From the NCBI RefSeq assembly GCF_014356525.2, contig NC_052514.1, forward strand, positions 189,018 to 253,017: a stretch of 64,000 nucleotides of DNA. Direction: 5' to 3'. A program made the position numbers and the translations under genes. The notes beneath the pieces are model-generated. The model made no database searches. It had not been told where the DNA came from and was given only the letters and a program-made list of their open reading frames with translations. How positions within the stretch are numbered: position 1 is the first letter of the stretch; each line of letters starts with the position of its first letter. Positions 32,931 through 43,112 of the stretch are shown in pieces. The stretch is from Nilaparvata lugens (Eukaryota; Arthropoda; Insecta; Hemiptera; Delphacidae).

Positions 32931-32975
32931 TTGGAGCGCTGTAACGCTGATTGACAGTGCTTCTGATGTTGGCAG

Positions 32976-33127
32976 GCGCTGATGGAGCTTTCAAGAAGCT
33001 GAAGAACGAACCGATGTCCGGATCGGGAGGAGTGGGGGGTGGACCCTCCCCTACCGTCGTTCACACTCCCACCACCGCCTCTTGTCCAACACCTGCCCGG
33101 CGACGTCATAGGACCACATTCACACAG
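32976..33127 (+). CDS. Paired-like homeobox gene (Prop1/UNC-42 type), exon 2: linker and homeodomain residues 1-10
   Basis: Acceptor TTGGCAG|GC and donor CACAG|GTTAGT. The exon completes the split Gly codon, then reads ADGAFKKLKNEPMSG, a Gly/Pro/Thr-rich linker, and ARRRHRTTFTQ. RRRHRTTFTQ is the N-terminal arm and start of helix 1 of a paired-like homeodomain; RR at positions 2-3 and R5 contact the DNA minor groove in this family. 152 bp, entering in phase 1 and leaving in phase 0. Encodes a nuclear sequence-specific transcription factor. The arm and the next exon fit the Prop1/UNC-42 group (Drosophila CG32532 type), from memory of that family. Confidence 0.9.
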
Positions 33128-33216
33128 GTTAGTTAGTAGATTAAATGTTGAAAAAATTGAATAGAATAATATAATTTTAGATTTTTCAAATAAGTTTAAT
33201 ATTTCTTGAGTTTTTA

Positions 33217-33470
33217 ATTTATTGTGATACATTCTGTGATTTATTTATACTATAAAATCAACCTTTAAAATTCCCAAATCATCATTCCTGTACCGAAAAT
33301 AAAGTGACGAAGCAGTATGTGATTACATAACCTTTACTTTTGGACAACATTAACATTTTATCAAAATTCTTGGAGAGAAATAATATAGGCTCAGCCTAGT
33401 TTTCCCTCCAATGTCATAATTGTATTATGATTATAGTGTTTTATACAATGAATAAATGAAATGAAAATAA
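33217..33470 (+). mobile_element. Repeat K, SINE-like copy 3
   Basis: AAAATAAAGTGACGAAGCAG, TTGGAGAGAAATAATATAGG and CTCAGCCTAGTTTTCCCTCC, with a tail of AATAAATGAAATG. Same family as 17885 and 29335. Confidence 0.7.
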
Positions 33471-33471
33471 T

Positions 33472-33553
33472 TATTATTAAACGAAAATCAAAATTGAATG
33501 CTGTAAATCACCCCGAAGACTTCTGCTATTGCGAATATTAACAACAGGGTAAA
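33472..33553 (+). repeat. Single unit related to the 114-bp repeat at 37271
   Basis: ATTATTAAACGAAAATCAAA, GCTGTAAATCACCCCGAAGA and GACTTCTGCTATTGCGAATA match the 114-bp unit. It occurs once here, directly after Repeat K. Confidence 0.65.
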
Positions 33554-33969
33554 CCGCTTGATGGGAATTCGAATAGTAGAGTCACATTTGAATAATTGCA
33601 ATATCTCAGTAATTTCCATCTGTAGACTGAATAGAATAATGTTGAAACATAGCTTGGAAAGTCGAATTCATCGATATAAACTATGTGGGAAAGTGTTCAG
33701 AAATGATCAGAATCAAGATCAGTTGGAAAATAGCTTCAAAAAACGAATTTATCGATGTAAATTAAGTGGAGAAATGATTACAGTCGAGGAATAATTTTTC
33801 CAACGACTGAGTTAGTTTTATATTTATTTTACAGTCAATTCTCTTATTATGGAACTCAAGCGACCTCAATGAAATTCAATTATAGTTACCGAGAGCCACT
33901 ATCGATTAGGATCACTTACACTCAGATTAGTTAATTGACTCAATATTGAAAACTCCTCAAAAAGCCAAT

Positions 33970-34400
33970 TCATTACAGTAAATTATGGAGTCTGGAGAAT
34001 TGCAACCAATGAGACAGTCTATAAGGAAGTAGAGCCCATCCTCAGTATAATGAAAAACAACGAATTTCTCATTTTTTCCATATTCTGCGAATGCCTGAGA
34101 ATCGAGTTCTGAAACAGCTTGTAATGTGTAATTTAAAAAAGAAAAAATGTGGCAAGTATGTTGATGAACTAAAACAGGACCTTCAAGAAATAGGCTTGGA
34201 AGTTGAGGATGCCATTGATAAAGTAGAAATAAACCATTTACTTAAAACGCTCATAATTATTCAATTTGCCATAAATGCACAGGGAGACTGTAATTACTGA
34301 TGCAGAAAGACGACACCGATCCGAGAGAATGAAGAAATATTGGGTTTATTGAAAAGCCAGACATCTTCAGAACCAAGGACGTAATAGTTGATTGACTCAA
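33970..34400 (+). pseudogene. Non-LTR retrotransposon C-terminal remnant
   Basis: Reads WRIATNETVYKEVEPILSIM, then HILRMPENRVLKQLVMCNLK and ELKQDLQEIGLEVEDAIDKV. H-I/V-x-R-M-P-x-N-R and the following basic region are typical after the reverse transcriptase in insect elements. Frame breaks are present and no RT core is seen. A second copy, split by an insertion, is at 42885-43904. Similar single-copy-looking stretches (GGAAAATAGCTTCAAAA) flank it at 33730 and 34490. Confidence 0.65.
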
Positions 34401-34984
34401 GTGCTTCAAAAAAGACAATAAAAGTAAATAAGGTGAAAAAGTTTTGAAAAGTGATCAGAATTTTTTAGGATCAGTCGACTAAATGTTGGAAAATAGCTTC
34501 AAAAGCTCGAATAATTCTTCAAACAACTGAATTACTTCATATTTCTTGTACAGTCGACTTTCTATATTATGGAGTTCAAGGGACCCTCAACCCAGGGGGG
34601 TCACTGGTTTACAACAGTAAAAAATCTGGTGTGGTACACTCACACAACTTCCCCTTGCACATTGAACTGGGAGCCTCATTCTTAAACGACAATAATTTAG
34701 AGAAATAACATAATGACGATTAGCGGCAACATAATTATTTGAAACTACGATCAGACTACTGTATATGTGTGTATGTAATAAATTGTTTTCAGAGTACTTT
34801 TTCCTTTGTGTAAATTGTGAAATCCGATGATTTTTCAAAAGTCGTCAAAACAGCTGTTCTACAGATGAAATATCTCGACTATGTGTTATTTTTATAGACT
34901 GCTCTACCTACCTACCACATGCACGAGAAGGAGGCTACAAGTCCATTTCTCATAGATGGGGTGGACCCCCATTAGTTTCCCAGA

Positions 34985-35440
34985 AAGGAGACTGATGCCA
35001 GTGTATGGAGCTGATAAATAACTATACAGAGTATGAATTTAAATTGAATCAGTCGAGTAATTTTTGAGAAAATCGTGAAAAACATGGTTTTTTAGTAATT
35101 ATCCGCTATTTTTCTCGAGAATATTACGCAGCTCCTGCATTTTTCCCAGAAATGAGACTCATGTCAGTTGATAGGGCTTATAAATAGCTATCTATGGTAT
35201 GAATTTGAAGAAAATCGTTAGAGCCGTTTTCGAGAAAACCGTGAAAAACATGGTTTTTTAGTAATTATCCGCCATTTTTCTCGAGAATATTACGCAGCTC
35301 CTGTAATTTTCCTAGAAATGAGACTCATGTCAGATGATAGGGCTTATAAATAGCTATCTATGGTATAAATTTAAAGAAAATCGTTAGAGCCGTTTTTGAG
35401 AAAATCGTGAAAAACATGGTTTTTAGTAATTATCCGCCAT
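34985..35440 (+). repeat. ~166-bp tandem repeat, about three units
   Basis: TTTTTCTCGAGAATATTACG, CAGAAATGAGACTCATGTCA, GCTTATAAATAGCTATCTAT and AATCGTGAAAAACATGGTTT recur with a 166-bp step. The first unit is the most diverged. Confidence 0.8.
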
Positions 35441-35584
35441 CTTGCATTGAATTTTATTGAATTTCTTATTGTCGGGTCCTCATGGTATAAGGACCTTAAG
35501 TTTAAAATTTCGAGTCAATCGGTTAATTAGGAATGGAGTTATCGTGTTCACAGACATACACACATACACACACACACACACACA

Positions 35585-35643
<59 letters not shown>

Positions 35644-35780
35644 CAACACCCAAAAATCATGTTTTTGGACTCAGGGGACCTTGAAACGTATAGAAAACTT
35701 GAAATTGGGGTACCTTAATTTTTTTTGGAAAGCAATACTTTCCTTACCTATGGTAGTAGGGCAAGGAAAGTAAAAAATAG
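35441..35780 (+). mobile_element. Element with (CA)n, end shared with 45110-45260
   Basis: After CAATCGGTTAATTAGGAATG comes a (CA)n tract at about 35550-35640. It is followed by TTTGGACTCAGGGGACCTTG, GAAAGCAATACTTTCCTTAC and AGGGCAAGGAAAGTAAAA, which recur at 45110-45260. GGAAAG..CTTTCC forms a terminal hairpin. Probably one transposon together with the tandem repeat on its left. Confidence 0.65.
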
Positions 35781-36441
35781 GATTGGAGTTTTTATGACGA
35801 TACATTTCATTATACATAAAAAATATTGAATCAAAATTCAAATTCAAATTGGAACATACATAATTAACCACAGTAAATACAGTCAGATTATAAGTTTTCA
35901 TGTCGATATATTGCATCCAACCAGTATTTTATGCATAAACCATAATGTAAATGGTAGCAACCATTCACTGTGTAACATCATACAGGTCTAAGCCTATTTC
36001 CATAGCATTGAAAGCCATAGTGACACTTTGTCGGATAATCGAGATGTCACTTGTAATGGACATTCGAATTATTGATTGGAACGCATTTGCTGCCTGCCAA
36101 CCTATTAGTCTGCTATTCATTATTGAACGAGCACATTAGGCCAGTTTAATATTCGATGGTCAGTTTTGGCTGAAACAGATTCTGTGATGAGAATGGATGC
36201 TCAGTTTTTGAACGGTTTTTGGTTTTACCGTTGACTGTTGAGGGTTTTGAACGGGTTTTGGTTTTATCGTTGGGAGTAGGGGTTTTGTTGATTAATTGGG
36301 GGGTGGGAGTAAATGATAATTGATGTGCTGAATACTCAACCTCGATATTGATGGAGTTATTGTGTGCGGAATTCTATTTTCAACTCATAAAGTAAGGAGA
36401 CTCATAGAAGAGACATAAGCCTGGTTTTCATTAGTAGAGTT

Positions 36442-36634
36442 AGGCACAATTCACACTCACGCTACTCAGGTCGAGAAGAGACTCTTCTACTCTAGTCGAA
36501 AGCATGTGTTACCAAATGGTGACACTCAGACCAGTCAACTCTAGTCTTCGCGACTGTCACCATTTCAAAACACATGCTCTCGACTAGAGTAGAGTCTCTT
36601 CTCGACCTGAGTCGCTTAAGTGTGAGTTGAGCCT
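36442..36634. mobile_element. MITE-C, foldback copy 1
   Basis: ACTCAGGTCGAGAAGAGACT and CATGTGTTACCAAATGGTGA are mirrored by TCACCATTTCAAAACACATG and AGTCTCTTCTCGACCTGAGT, so nearly the whole element folds back. The ends read AGGC(A/T)CAA. Second copy at 53482-53720. Confidence 0.8.
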
Positions 36635-36921
36635 TAGTGGTAGAGTTCCCTGGGCAAGTACTAACTATCTTGTGAACTTTCCCAATGAAAACGTTCATGG
36701 TAGAGTACTAGTTTTTAGTAGAGTGGGATAGCAACGTGGGATAGTACTCTACCACTTGCCTTCCCCCAACACCACTTCTCACTCTACTGACATTATTTTA
36801 ACAATTTTATGAAGTCTTGAATCCATTAATATTGTTGAGAATGTTTAATATCCACCCACTGATTGTAACATGCTTCTTGGATACTCACATAGCATTTTCA
36901 TGTATTTTTTTGCATTTTCAG

Positions 36922-37029
36922 GAGCAATTAGCTGAACTAGAAGCTGCTTTTGCCAAATCACACTACCCCGACATCTACTGCCGCGAAGAACTGGCTAGGA
37001 CTACAAAACTGAACGAAGCTAGGATACAG
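36922..37029 (+). CDS. Paired-like homeobox gene (Prop1/UNC-42 type), exon 3: homeodomain residues 11-46
   Basis: Acceptor TTTTGCATTTTCAG|GAG and donor ATACAG|GTAAGT. Exactly 36 codons, phase 0 at both ends: [20 protein letters not shown] then [17 protein letters not shown]16 and F20 of helix 1, the HYPDIY turn, REELA of helix 2 and NEARIQ entering helix 3 are all in register. The split after residue 46, before VWFQNRR, is a conserved intron site in paired-like homeobox genes. Residue 50, which sets DNA specificity, lies in the next exon. No broken codon or missing core residue is seen. Confidence 0.95.
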
Positions 37030-37270
37030 GTAAGTCACCACTTTTCAACCATTTCAAATAATTATATGTAGCTTAAAATTCTTCAGGAGAAAATATTTGT
37101 CAATGATTTCATATAACTGTAATAATTCCTATCCTTTTTTATCATGTGCATGTTTTATTCTATTGTTTAATGGTATCATATTACTGTACAATTATATGGA
37201 AATTGAAAATCATAGTCCTTTTCTTGTGAAGAGGGTAGGATTCAGATGGAAATTACTGAAATATTGCATT

Positions 37271-37606
37271 TATTCAAATGCTGATGAATTAATAATTATT
37301 ATTCAACGAAAATTGAAACTAAATGCTGTAAATCACCCCGAAGACTTCTGCCACTGCAAATACTGACAACAGGGTTAACAGATTTATTCAAATGCTGATG
37401 AATTAATAATTATTATTCAACGAAAATTGAAACTAAATGCTGTAAATCACCCCGAAGACTTCTGCCACTGCAAATACTGACAACAGGGTTAACAGATTTA
37501 TTCAAATGCTGATGAATTAATAATTATTATTCAACGAAAATTGAAATTAAATGCTGTAAATCACCCGAAGACTTCTGCCACTGCAAATATTGACAACAGG
37601 GTTAAC
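37271..37606 (-). repeat. 114-bp tandem repeat, three units, tail of a SINE
   Basis: TATTCAAATGCTGATGAATT starts at 37271, 37385 and 37499. Each unit contains TAATTATTATTCAACGAAAA, GCTGTAAATCACCCCGAAGA and ACTGACAACAGGGTTAAC. They adjoin the tRNA-like head at 37640-37716, and on the minus strand read as head followed by three tail units. Related single units lie at 33472 and 56155-56350. Confidence 0.85.
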
Positions 37607-37639
37607 AGATAGATGGAAACTCGACGAGCGCTACTATTC

Positions 37640-37716
37640 AAAAATTATTTGTAAGCACGGGAATCGAACCCGGTACCTCCTAATTGCCTACCCTTACACC
37701 AAACTGACAATCTCAT
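37640..37716 (-). mobile_element. tRNA-derived SINE head
   Basis: The minus strand has an A-box-like TTGGTGTAAGGGTAG (37702-37688) and a B-box GGTTCGATTCC (37670-37660), spaced as in a tRNA-type RNA polymerase III promoter. No plausible cloverleaf acceptor stem, so it is a SINE rather than a working tRNA gene. Confidence 0.7.
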
Positions 37717-37918
37717 TTTGGATATCAGATTGGAATATCAGGGTGGGATACTTTGATTTTTAGTTTTCAGGTAAATACCTAAAGTAAATAAGAGAACGAA
37801 TAGTGTAACTATGTATATTGGATTGTTTTATTGAGGGAAGATTGTTGTTCAGTGATTTGAACCATTATTAGAATCTTTATTCAACCATTTCAAAGTTTTG
37901 TCATGCATATAAGCCCTG

Positions 37919-38073
37919 CACACACATACATCGATTTTTTTTCGTACGATATTTTGCCGGCCTTATGAATAATTCTATCAGATTAAACGGAGCTTGACAA
38001 ACATCATCTGTTCAATCTGATAGAATTTATAAGGATGGCAAAATATCGTACGAACAAAAATCGATGTGTGTGC
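37919..38073. mobile_element. MITE-G, foldback element
   Basis: GCACACACATACATCGAT with TTCGTACGATATTTTGCC at the left is mirrored by GGCAAAATATCGTACGAA and ATCGATGTGTGTGC at the right; an inner AATTCTATCAGATT/AATCTGATAGAATT pair extends the stem. Non-coding. Confidence 0.75.
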
Positions 38074-38315
38074 GAAGCTATACGGTTTGTGCAAACTTGA
38101 ATATCTTCAAGTGTAACTCATACCTCAATTAACTTGGAGTTGAGGAAAAATCGCCGTTTGGTTTGAAACCAATTCCTACATCTCAAAGTTACTATAAAGT
38201 GATTAGAGTGTGAAAATTAGGATGACGTCAAACCTATGAAATTGATAGAGGACGCCAGTTTAGAAGCAGTGTCTGATTTGATTAGTACAAGTTTGAAAAT
38301 TATGCAACTCTTATT

Positions 38316-38523
38316 CCTCTTGAAAAAATCAATTTTCGATGTAAGATTAATAAGCTTGAAAGCAGGGAAATATTGTGCTTTTTATTCTGTTGAGAGCCTT
38401 CTATTACTTCTTGAATAGACCTCTTGAAAAAATCCATTTTTGATGTAAGATTAATAAGCTTGAAATCAGGGAAATATTGTGCTTTTTATTCTGTTGAGAG
38501 CCTTCCATTACTTCTTCAAAAGA
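38316..38523 (+). repeat. 104-bp tandem duplication
   Basis: CTCTTGAAAAAATC, GATGTAAGATTAATAAGCTT and TTCTGTTGAGAGCCTTC occur twice 104 bp apart, almost identical, so recent. Bases 38524-39165 show nothing else recognisable. Confidence 0.85.
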
Positions 38524-39169
38524 CGATGGGAAATATGATTTCAATTGAGATTGAATTTGATTTTTAAATATATGAATTGAGAGCCATCTTAGATAGATGT
38601 GAATAAATGCATCGAAATGCATTTCTCAAGTATCACGATAAGCTATCTAGTGATATCCTTTTCAACTGTCAGCATTGGCTAAATGGGTATCATCGATGTT
38701 ATCTTCAAAAGATTCTGACAGTTTCAACTGAATATTGAGTCGACTTTGGTATCATTCTTTTAACGCAATAAAAATGCAATCCGATGCTGGGAATTGGATT
38801 ACAAAGGTTATGACGTAGGAACGATTGTGTGAGAAAGAGGGGAAATTAAAAAGGGATAAATTGCAAAAGGAATGAGTGAGAGGGAAGAAAAAAAGCGAGA
38901 CAATTTATTGAAGAGGGATTGGAATTAAATATAGAATACTGTAGAACTGTACTATCATAATACAGTTGACGTTATCAAAGTGGAATTTTATCTTGATTCT
39001 GGATTTTATTCTGCTCTCGGACGTCGGTAGTAGTTTTACTACTGGATTAATTATTGAGTTACTTTTTAGTTGAGTATCTGTAAAGTAGCTTGAGTGATGT
39101 GGCACTCATCTATATAATGAATGAACTAAAAACAGGTTGTAATGGTTGACAACATTTATTTGTGTTTAT

Positions 39170-39740
39170 TCATTGATTTTTCCTTTATAAGCTATGATTC
39201 TTTATTCATTTATACAATAAGTACATTATCAAAATGATAAAGAGAGGAAAAATAAGGTAACCTTGTGCTATTCCTCTCTCAAATTTAGATAACACCATAG
39301 AGAAACAATAGCGTAAGTAGATATCCCATGGTATAGGGAATTTATGTCACAACTTTTACTGTTATCTCAAGTCGATTACTGTCGATTATTGTCAATTTTT
39401 ACTGTTTTGTTGGGGTGATAGTGTATGAACGGCACAATTTGGGAGACTACCAGCGTCACACAGCTGCATAGGAAAGAACTATGTGAACTATCGGCTTGGG
39501 ATAACAGTAAAACTTGCGACATAAACGCCCTATACCATGGGATATCCATGCTATCGTTTCTCTATGATAACACATAGTCCGAAATAGGTTAAGGCATGTA
39601 GTTCTTCAATTCACAAAATTTTCAGTCCCCAAGTATTTTCACACAGTAGATTCTCAAATTTAGATGCTTCAAAGCTGAACATAGAAGGAATATTTCACAC
39701 CATTATAACTAAAATAGGAAATATTCACATATTAAAAATA
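39170..39740 (-). repeat. Repeat J, reverse copy interrupted by MITE-B
   Basis: CTTTATTCATTTATACAATA and GGTAACCTTGTGCTATTCC, then after MITE-B CACATAGTCCGAAATAGGTT and GTAGTTCTTCAATTCACAAA, mirror 8560-8820. The uninterrupted partner shows the empty MITE-B target. Confidence 0.65.
39296..39566 (+). mobile_element. MITE-B, complete copy with 7-bp target duplication
   Basis: CATAGAGAAACAATAGCGTA to ...CTATCGTTTCTCTATG, 271 bp, flanked by ATAACAC at 39289-39295 and 39567-39573. The related uninterrupted site at about 8727 (GTGTTATC) has ATAACAC once. This gives direct evidence for insertion with 7-bp duplication. Confidence 0.88.
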
Positions 39741-39784
39741 TAATTTTGAAGAATTAACGAAAAACAAACTTAATTCGATCAATC

Positions 39785-40125
39785 GGCATTGTCATGGATT
39801 AGGCTTTTCAAGCCTGTTTTGGCGTCCATCTCTTCCTCGGTCCACCAATTCTTCTTCTGCCTATTGGCTTGTGGAGTAGGGCATTCAATGGGAAACGGTC
39901 TTGTCGCATTCTGAGGACATAATCTGACCACTTATTTCTATATGTTTTTATCAAACTCAACACTGGTTGGACATCACATTCACTTCTTATATTTCCATTT
40001 CGAATCCGATTCTCTCTTGTGCATCCTTTGACTTGTCTAAGAAATCACATCACTGCTGACTGTATCCTTGATTCATGCTTCCTTGTCAAGACCCATGCTT
40101 CACTTCCGTGAGTCAAAGTAGGTAT
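39785..40125 (-). pseudogene. Non-LTR retrotransposon C-terminal remnant
   Basis: The minus strand reads LTHGSEAWVLTRKHESRIQS, RQVKGCTRENRIRNGNIRSE and GRRRIGGPRKRWTPKQA. Y/H-G-S-E-A-W and G-R/G-P-R-K-R-W are hallmarks of the region after the reverse transcriptase. The RT and endonuclease domains are absent. A (CT)n tract (40130-40180) lies immediately upstream on its strand, and 40190-40285 looks like further element sequence. Confidence 0.75.
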
Positions 40126-40127
40126 CA

Positions 40128-40182
<55 letters not shown>
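40128..40182 (+). repeat. (CT)n microsatellite
   Basis: About 26 uninterrupted CT units next to the retrotransposon remnant. Confidence 0.95.
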
Positions 40183-40183
<1 letters not shown>

Positions 40184-40702
40184 CTTTCTCTCCAAAGTCG
40201 CTACAGCCCAAATCGGGCTCTGGCCTCAACCAAAATACGCCTCCATCCATCTCTATCTAACGCCGCTCTCTTCCATCCCCTTAATTGTAACATTTCATTA
40301 GCATCCTTATCACCATTGTATCACTATGACTCTGTAAAATTTGATCAAGGTGTTCTTTCTGGCTCTACCTTAAAGGAATCGAGTGATTACTCCGCATACC
40401 AGGTTGAATTTTGATACCTTTTTTTGGACATCCTGGTCGTAATCATAATTATGTGATGTCGCAGCCTTGTTATTTGAAATTTGATATCTGTTCCAAAATC
40501 CTGTCTCCTAATACTATTTTTGACCGTATCGGCCACTTGCCATGAAAAGCCATGATTTCCGTTTTATTTTGACGCTTGTCTATTACTGACTAGCGTCAGA
40601 ATAAAGCCTCGGAGCTATGAATAATCTTAGTTTAATATGATATTCTATTGACTAGGTTCATAATCATGCTCTTCTTGAAGTCAAAACAACTACGTATATG
40701 GT

Positions 40703-40778
40703 ACCATACAGAAAAAAGATAGCATATTAAATATGCTTGAGATTGCATTATGCTATATTTTCTCTGTGACGGTACACT
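40703..40778. mobile_element. MITE-B-like minimal element
   Basis: CATACAGAAAAAAGATAGCA at the left and TGCTATATTTTCTCTGTG at the right, with about 35 bp between. GGTAC stands on both sides. A short deletion derivative. Confidence 0.45.
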
Positions 40779-40901
40779 GAATCAATAATGTTAATTATTT
40801 CATATTGAATTGAAAACGTCTTAAAAAGTTTGGAAACCTTCAATTTATAAGATAATTTGAGATACGGGTTTCGTTTGTTACATGTATGGTTATCAGTATC
40901 T

Positions 40902-41247
40902 ACTTTGAGGTCCCCGTTATTATTTATCATTTATCATTTACAATCAACTTAAGGACAAAGAAACAGAGTACAGTCCAAAATTTTATTTCATCCCAATTTT
41001 ATAAAATAAATTGTCCAAATGAAGGTTATGATCAACAGCAGTATTTGATCAACATTGTTGTTATTATCCTTCTCTATCTTTAAACAAAACAGTTAGCGCT
41101 ATCCTTTTCTAGCTCCGCAACGTTGCCAGATTGTTTTTAACGGTGTACGGATAGAAAAGGATAGCACTATTTGCTTTGTCGAATGATAGACAAGAACAAC
41201 AACACCAATGTTAATCAAACACTGTTATTATAACGTTGATCTCACTT
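40902..41247. mobile_element. MITE-A, rearranged snapback copy
   Basis: The ends are TTTGAGGTCCCCGTTATTAT and TATTATAACGTTGATCTCACT. Inside, TGATCAACATTGTTGTTATT and GCGCTATCCTTTTCTAGC are mirrored by GGATAGCACTATTTGC and AACACCAATGTTAATCA. Unlike other copies, the same subterminal arm is present twice in inverted order. Confidence 0.55.
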
Positions 41248-41285
41248 ATGATGCATTTATTTATTTATACATACATATACACTAT

Positions 41286-41549
41286 AGTGAGGTCCACTTT
41301 ATAATGACAGTGGACAAAGATGAAACAACAGCGTTGACTATTCTCTGCCTCAATTAATTATATTTCTACATTGTCAAAAACAGATTTGATATTCTCTGCC
41401 TCAATTAATTATATTTCTACATTTTCAAAAACAGATTTGGTATGATTGCGGAGCTAGAAAAGGATGGTGCTACCTGCTTTGTCGAATGATACACAAGGAT
41501 AGCAACACCAATGTTAATCAAATACTGTCGCTATAATATGGACCTCACT
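41286..41549 (-). mobile_element. MITE-A, short copy with internal duplication
   Basis: AGTGAGGTCCACTTTATAAT to ATAATATGGACCTCACT. CTCTGCCTCAATTAATTATA then TTTCTACATT is repeated in tandem with a step of about 50 bp. Confidence 0.75.
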
Positions 41550-41839
41550 AATATTCCTTCTTTCACTCTTTCACTTTTATCATCAGTTACTCTATCTCTC
41601 TCATCAGAGATTCACCATTTTATAGTCGCTATATAATACCATTCTTAACTCATTATAAATGATTGGGAAAGGGACAACATAACATAACAGGCTTTAATCC
41701 CAAGACTGTTTCTTTCGATTTTAATTTTGGTAGAAATAGATTTGATGTCAATGAGCTCTATTATACGTATTACGAGTGTACTGACGATCTAGCTTATGCA
41801 TCTAACCGAGTCTGTCGATTGTGTATGTGTGAGTGAGGG

Positions 41840-41880
41840 AGGGTGACACACGCACACACACACGCACGCGCACGCGAGCG
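41840..41880 (+). repeat. CA/CG-rich short repeat
   Basis: GACACACGCACACACACACG, then CACGCGCACGCGAGCG. Bases 41881-42175 are purine-rich (GGGGTG..) with no gene. Confidence 0.75.
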
Positions 41881-42179
41881 CTGATAGACGAAGCGAGAGA
41901 CACCGAGTATGATGGGATTGGCTAATTGAATTATGGGATACATTTGATGGGATACGCTCCGGGATAGGGGAAGATTTAGGGTGGGGGGTGATAGGGGAGG
42001 TTGATGAGGAGCGGAGGAGGGGAGGGGTTGAAGCATACAGGATGATTCAGACAGCTGATGGGTGGTTGGAAGATGACTTTCATGATGGGGTGAGAGACGG
42101 TGGTAGTTCTGATGAGAGAGATAGGGTGAGTAACTGATGATACAAGTGAGGGAGTGAAAGAAAGATTTTTTTTTATTAT

Positions 42180-42560
42180 TGACCGAGCGAAGTGAGGTCT
42201 AAGATTCAAGTCGGTTGGGCATTTCTCTTAATGTTTAAATGTTTATATGTTGCGCATTTACGGCGAAACGCGGAAATAGATTTTCATGAAATTTGACAGG
42301 TATGTTCCTTTTTTAATTGCGCGTCGACGTATATACAAGGTTTTTGGAAATTTTGCATTTCAAGGATAATATAAAAGAAAAAAGGAGCCTCCTTCATACG
42401 CCAATATTAGAGTAAAAATCAGACTATAGAATTATTCATCATAAATCAGCTGACAAGTTATTACACAAATGTGTGGAGAAGCCAGTCTATTGCTGTATTT
42501 TCATAAGGTCTTTAGTTTCAATCAGGTACTTGTGGATGAGAATATTGCGTGAGGTCTACT
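42180..42560 (+). mobile_element. Repeat L, Helitron-like or related copy
   Basis: GACCGAGCGAAGTGAGGTCT, AAGATTCAAGTCGGTTGGGC, GCGCATTTACGGCGAAACGC and GCGCGTCGACGTATATACAA. Partial copies are at 30828 and 55680. Ends are not fully defined. Confidence 0.5.
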
Positions 42561-42654
42561 GTTCGCAGAACTACTAGTTAGTTCTGATGAGAGACGTAGG
42601 TTGAGTAACGGATGAAACAAGTGAGAGAGTGAAAGAATGAATTTGATTGATAAT

Positions 42655-42722
42655 ATTGTCACCGTATAGGAAATATAGCATAATATACCTTACGCTATTT
42701 TTCTCTATGTAGTCACTAAGCA
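42655..42722. mobile_element. MITE-B-like minimal element
   Basis: CGTATAGGAAATATAGCATA and TTACGCTATTTTTCTCTATG form facing ends with only about 20 bp between. Confidence 0.45.
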
Positions 42723-42884
42723 ACTGCCCCACTGGTTACAAAAGGTTACAAAACATTGCCAGTTCATCTATTTCCAATTATTTTATGGTAATGTGTTTCA
42801 TCAATGTTGAAAATTAATGAATACAGTCTTAATTAACCTTCGAATACGGTCCATAAGAACCATCATAAATGAAAGTTTTTCAAA

Positions 42885-43007
42885 AGAATGGAGTTGGAGA
42901 ATTGCAACTAATGAGACAGTCTATAAGGAAGTAGAGCCCATCCTCAGTATAATGAAAAAACAAATAATTTCTCATTTTTTTCATGTTCTGTGAATGCCTA
43001 AAGGTGC
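42885..43007 (+). pseudogene. Retrotransposon remnant, left part before an insertion
   Basis: GGAGAATTGCAACTAATGAG, AGTCTATAAGGAAGTAGAGC and GTTCTGTGAATGCCTAA match 33985-34095. The match stops at 43007 and resumes at about 43645 with CTTGTAATGCGTAATTTAC. Confidence 0.6.
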
Positions 43008-43112
43008 GTACAGATATACGCGCCGCGAACATGAGCAATTCACTTTTAATCAGCTGACTATATCTGTATTTTTACAGAAACGGTAAGATACAGATATAAA
43101 AAGCTTGGCATC
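43008..43112. mobile_element. MITE-D, partial copy
   Basis: AGGTGCGTACAGATATACGC, GCGAACATGAGCAATTCACT and GTAAGATACAGATATAAAAA match the outer arm and centre of MITE-D at 53768-53930, but the second arm is missing. Confidence 0.65.

Larger units (their letters stand above)
21192..32975 (+). other. Intron 1 of the homeobox gene
   Basis: Spans 11,784 bp from GT at 21192 to AG at 32974-32975, with a matching phase-1 junction. It is packed with MITE-A, MITE-B, Helitron-like elements and retroelement tails, listed separately. Regulatory elements may be hidden here but none is identifiable by eye. Confidence 0.75.
33128..36921 (+). other. Intron 2 of the homeobox gene
   Basis: 3,794 bp splitting the homeodomain after residue 10, from GTTAGT to TTTTGCATTTTCAG. 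It contains a Repeat K copy, a retrotransposon tail, a ~166-bp tandem repeat with a (CA)n run, and MITE-C. Confidence 0.85.

Noticed and set aside
35533..35718. Thr/His repeat protein
   Set aside because: Translation of the (CA)n tract.
37271..37606. CRISPR-like array
   Set aside because: The 114-bp units are contiguous with no spacers and adjoin a SINE head; this is eukaryotic DNA.
37640..37716. Functional tRNA gene
   Set aside because: A- and B-boxes are present but no acceptor stem pairs; it is linked to a SINE body. The same applies to 55145-55218.
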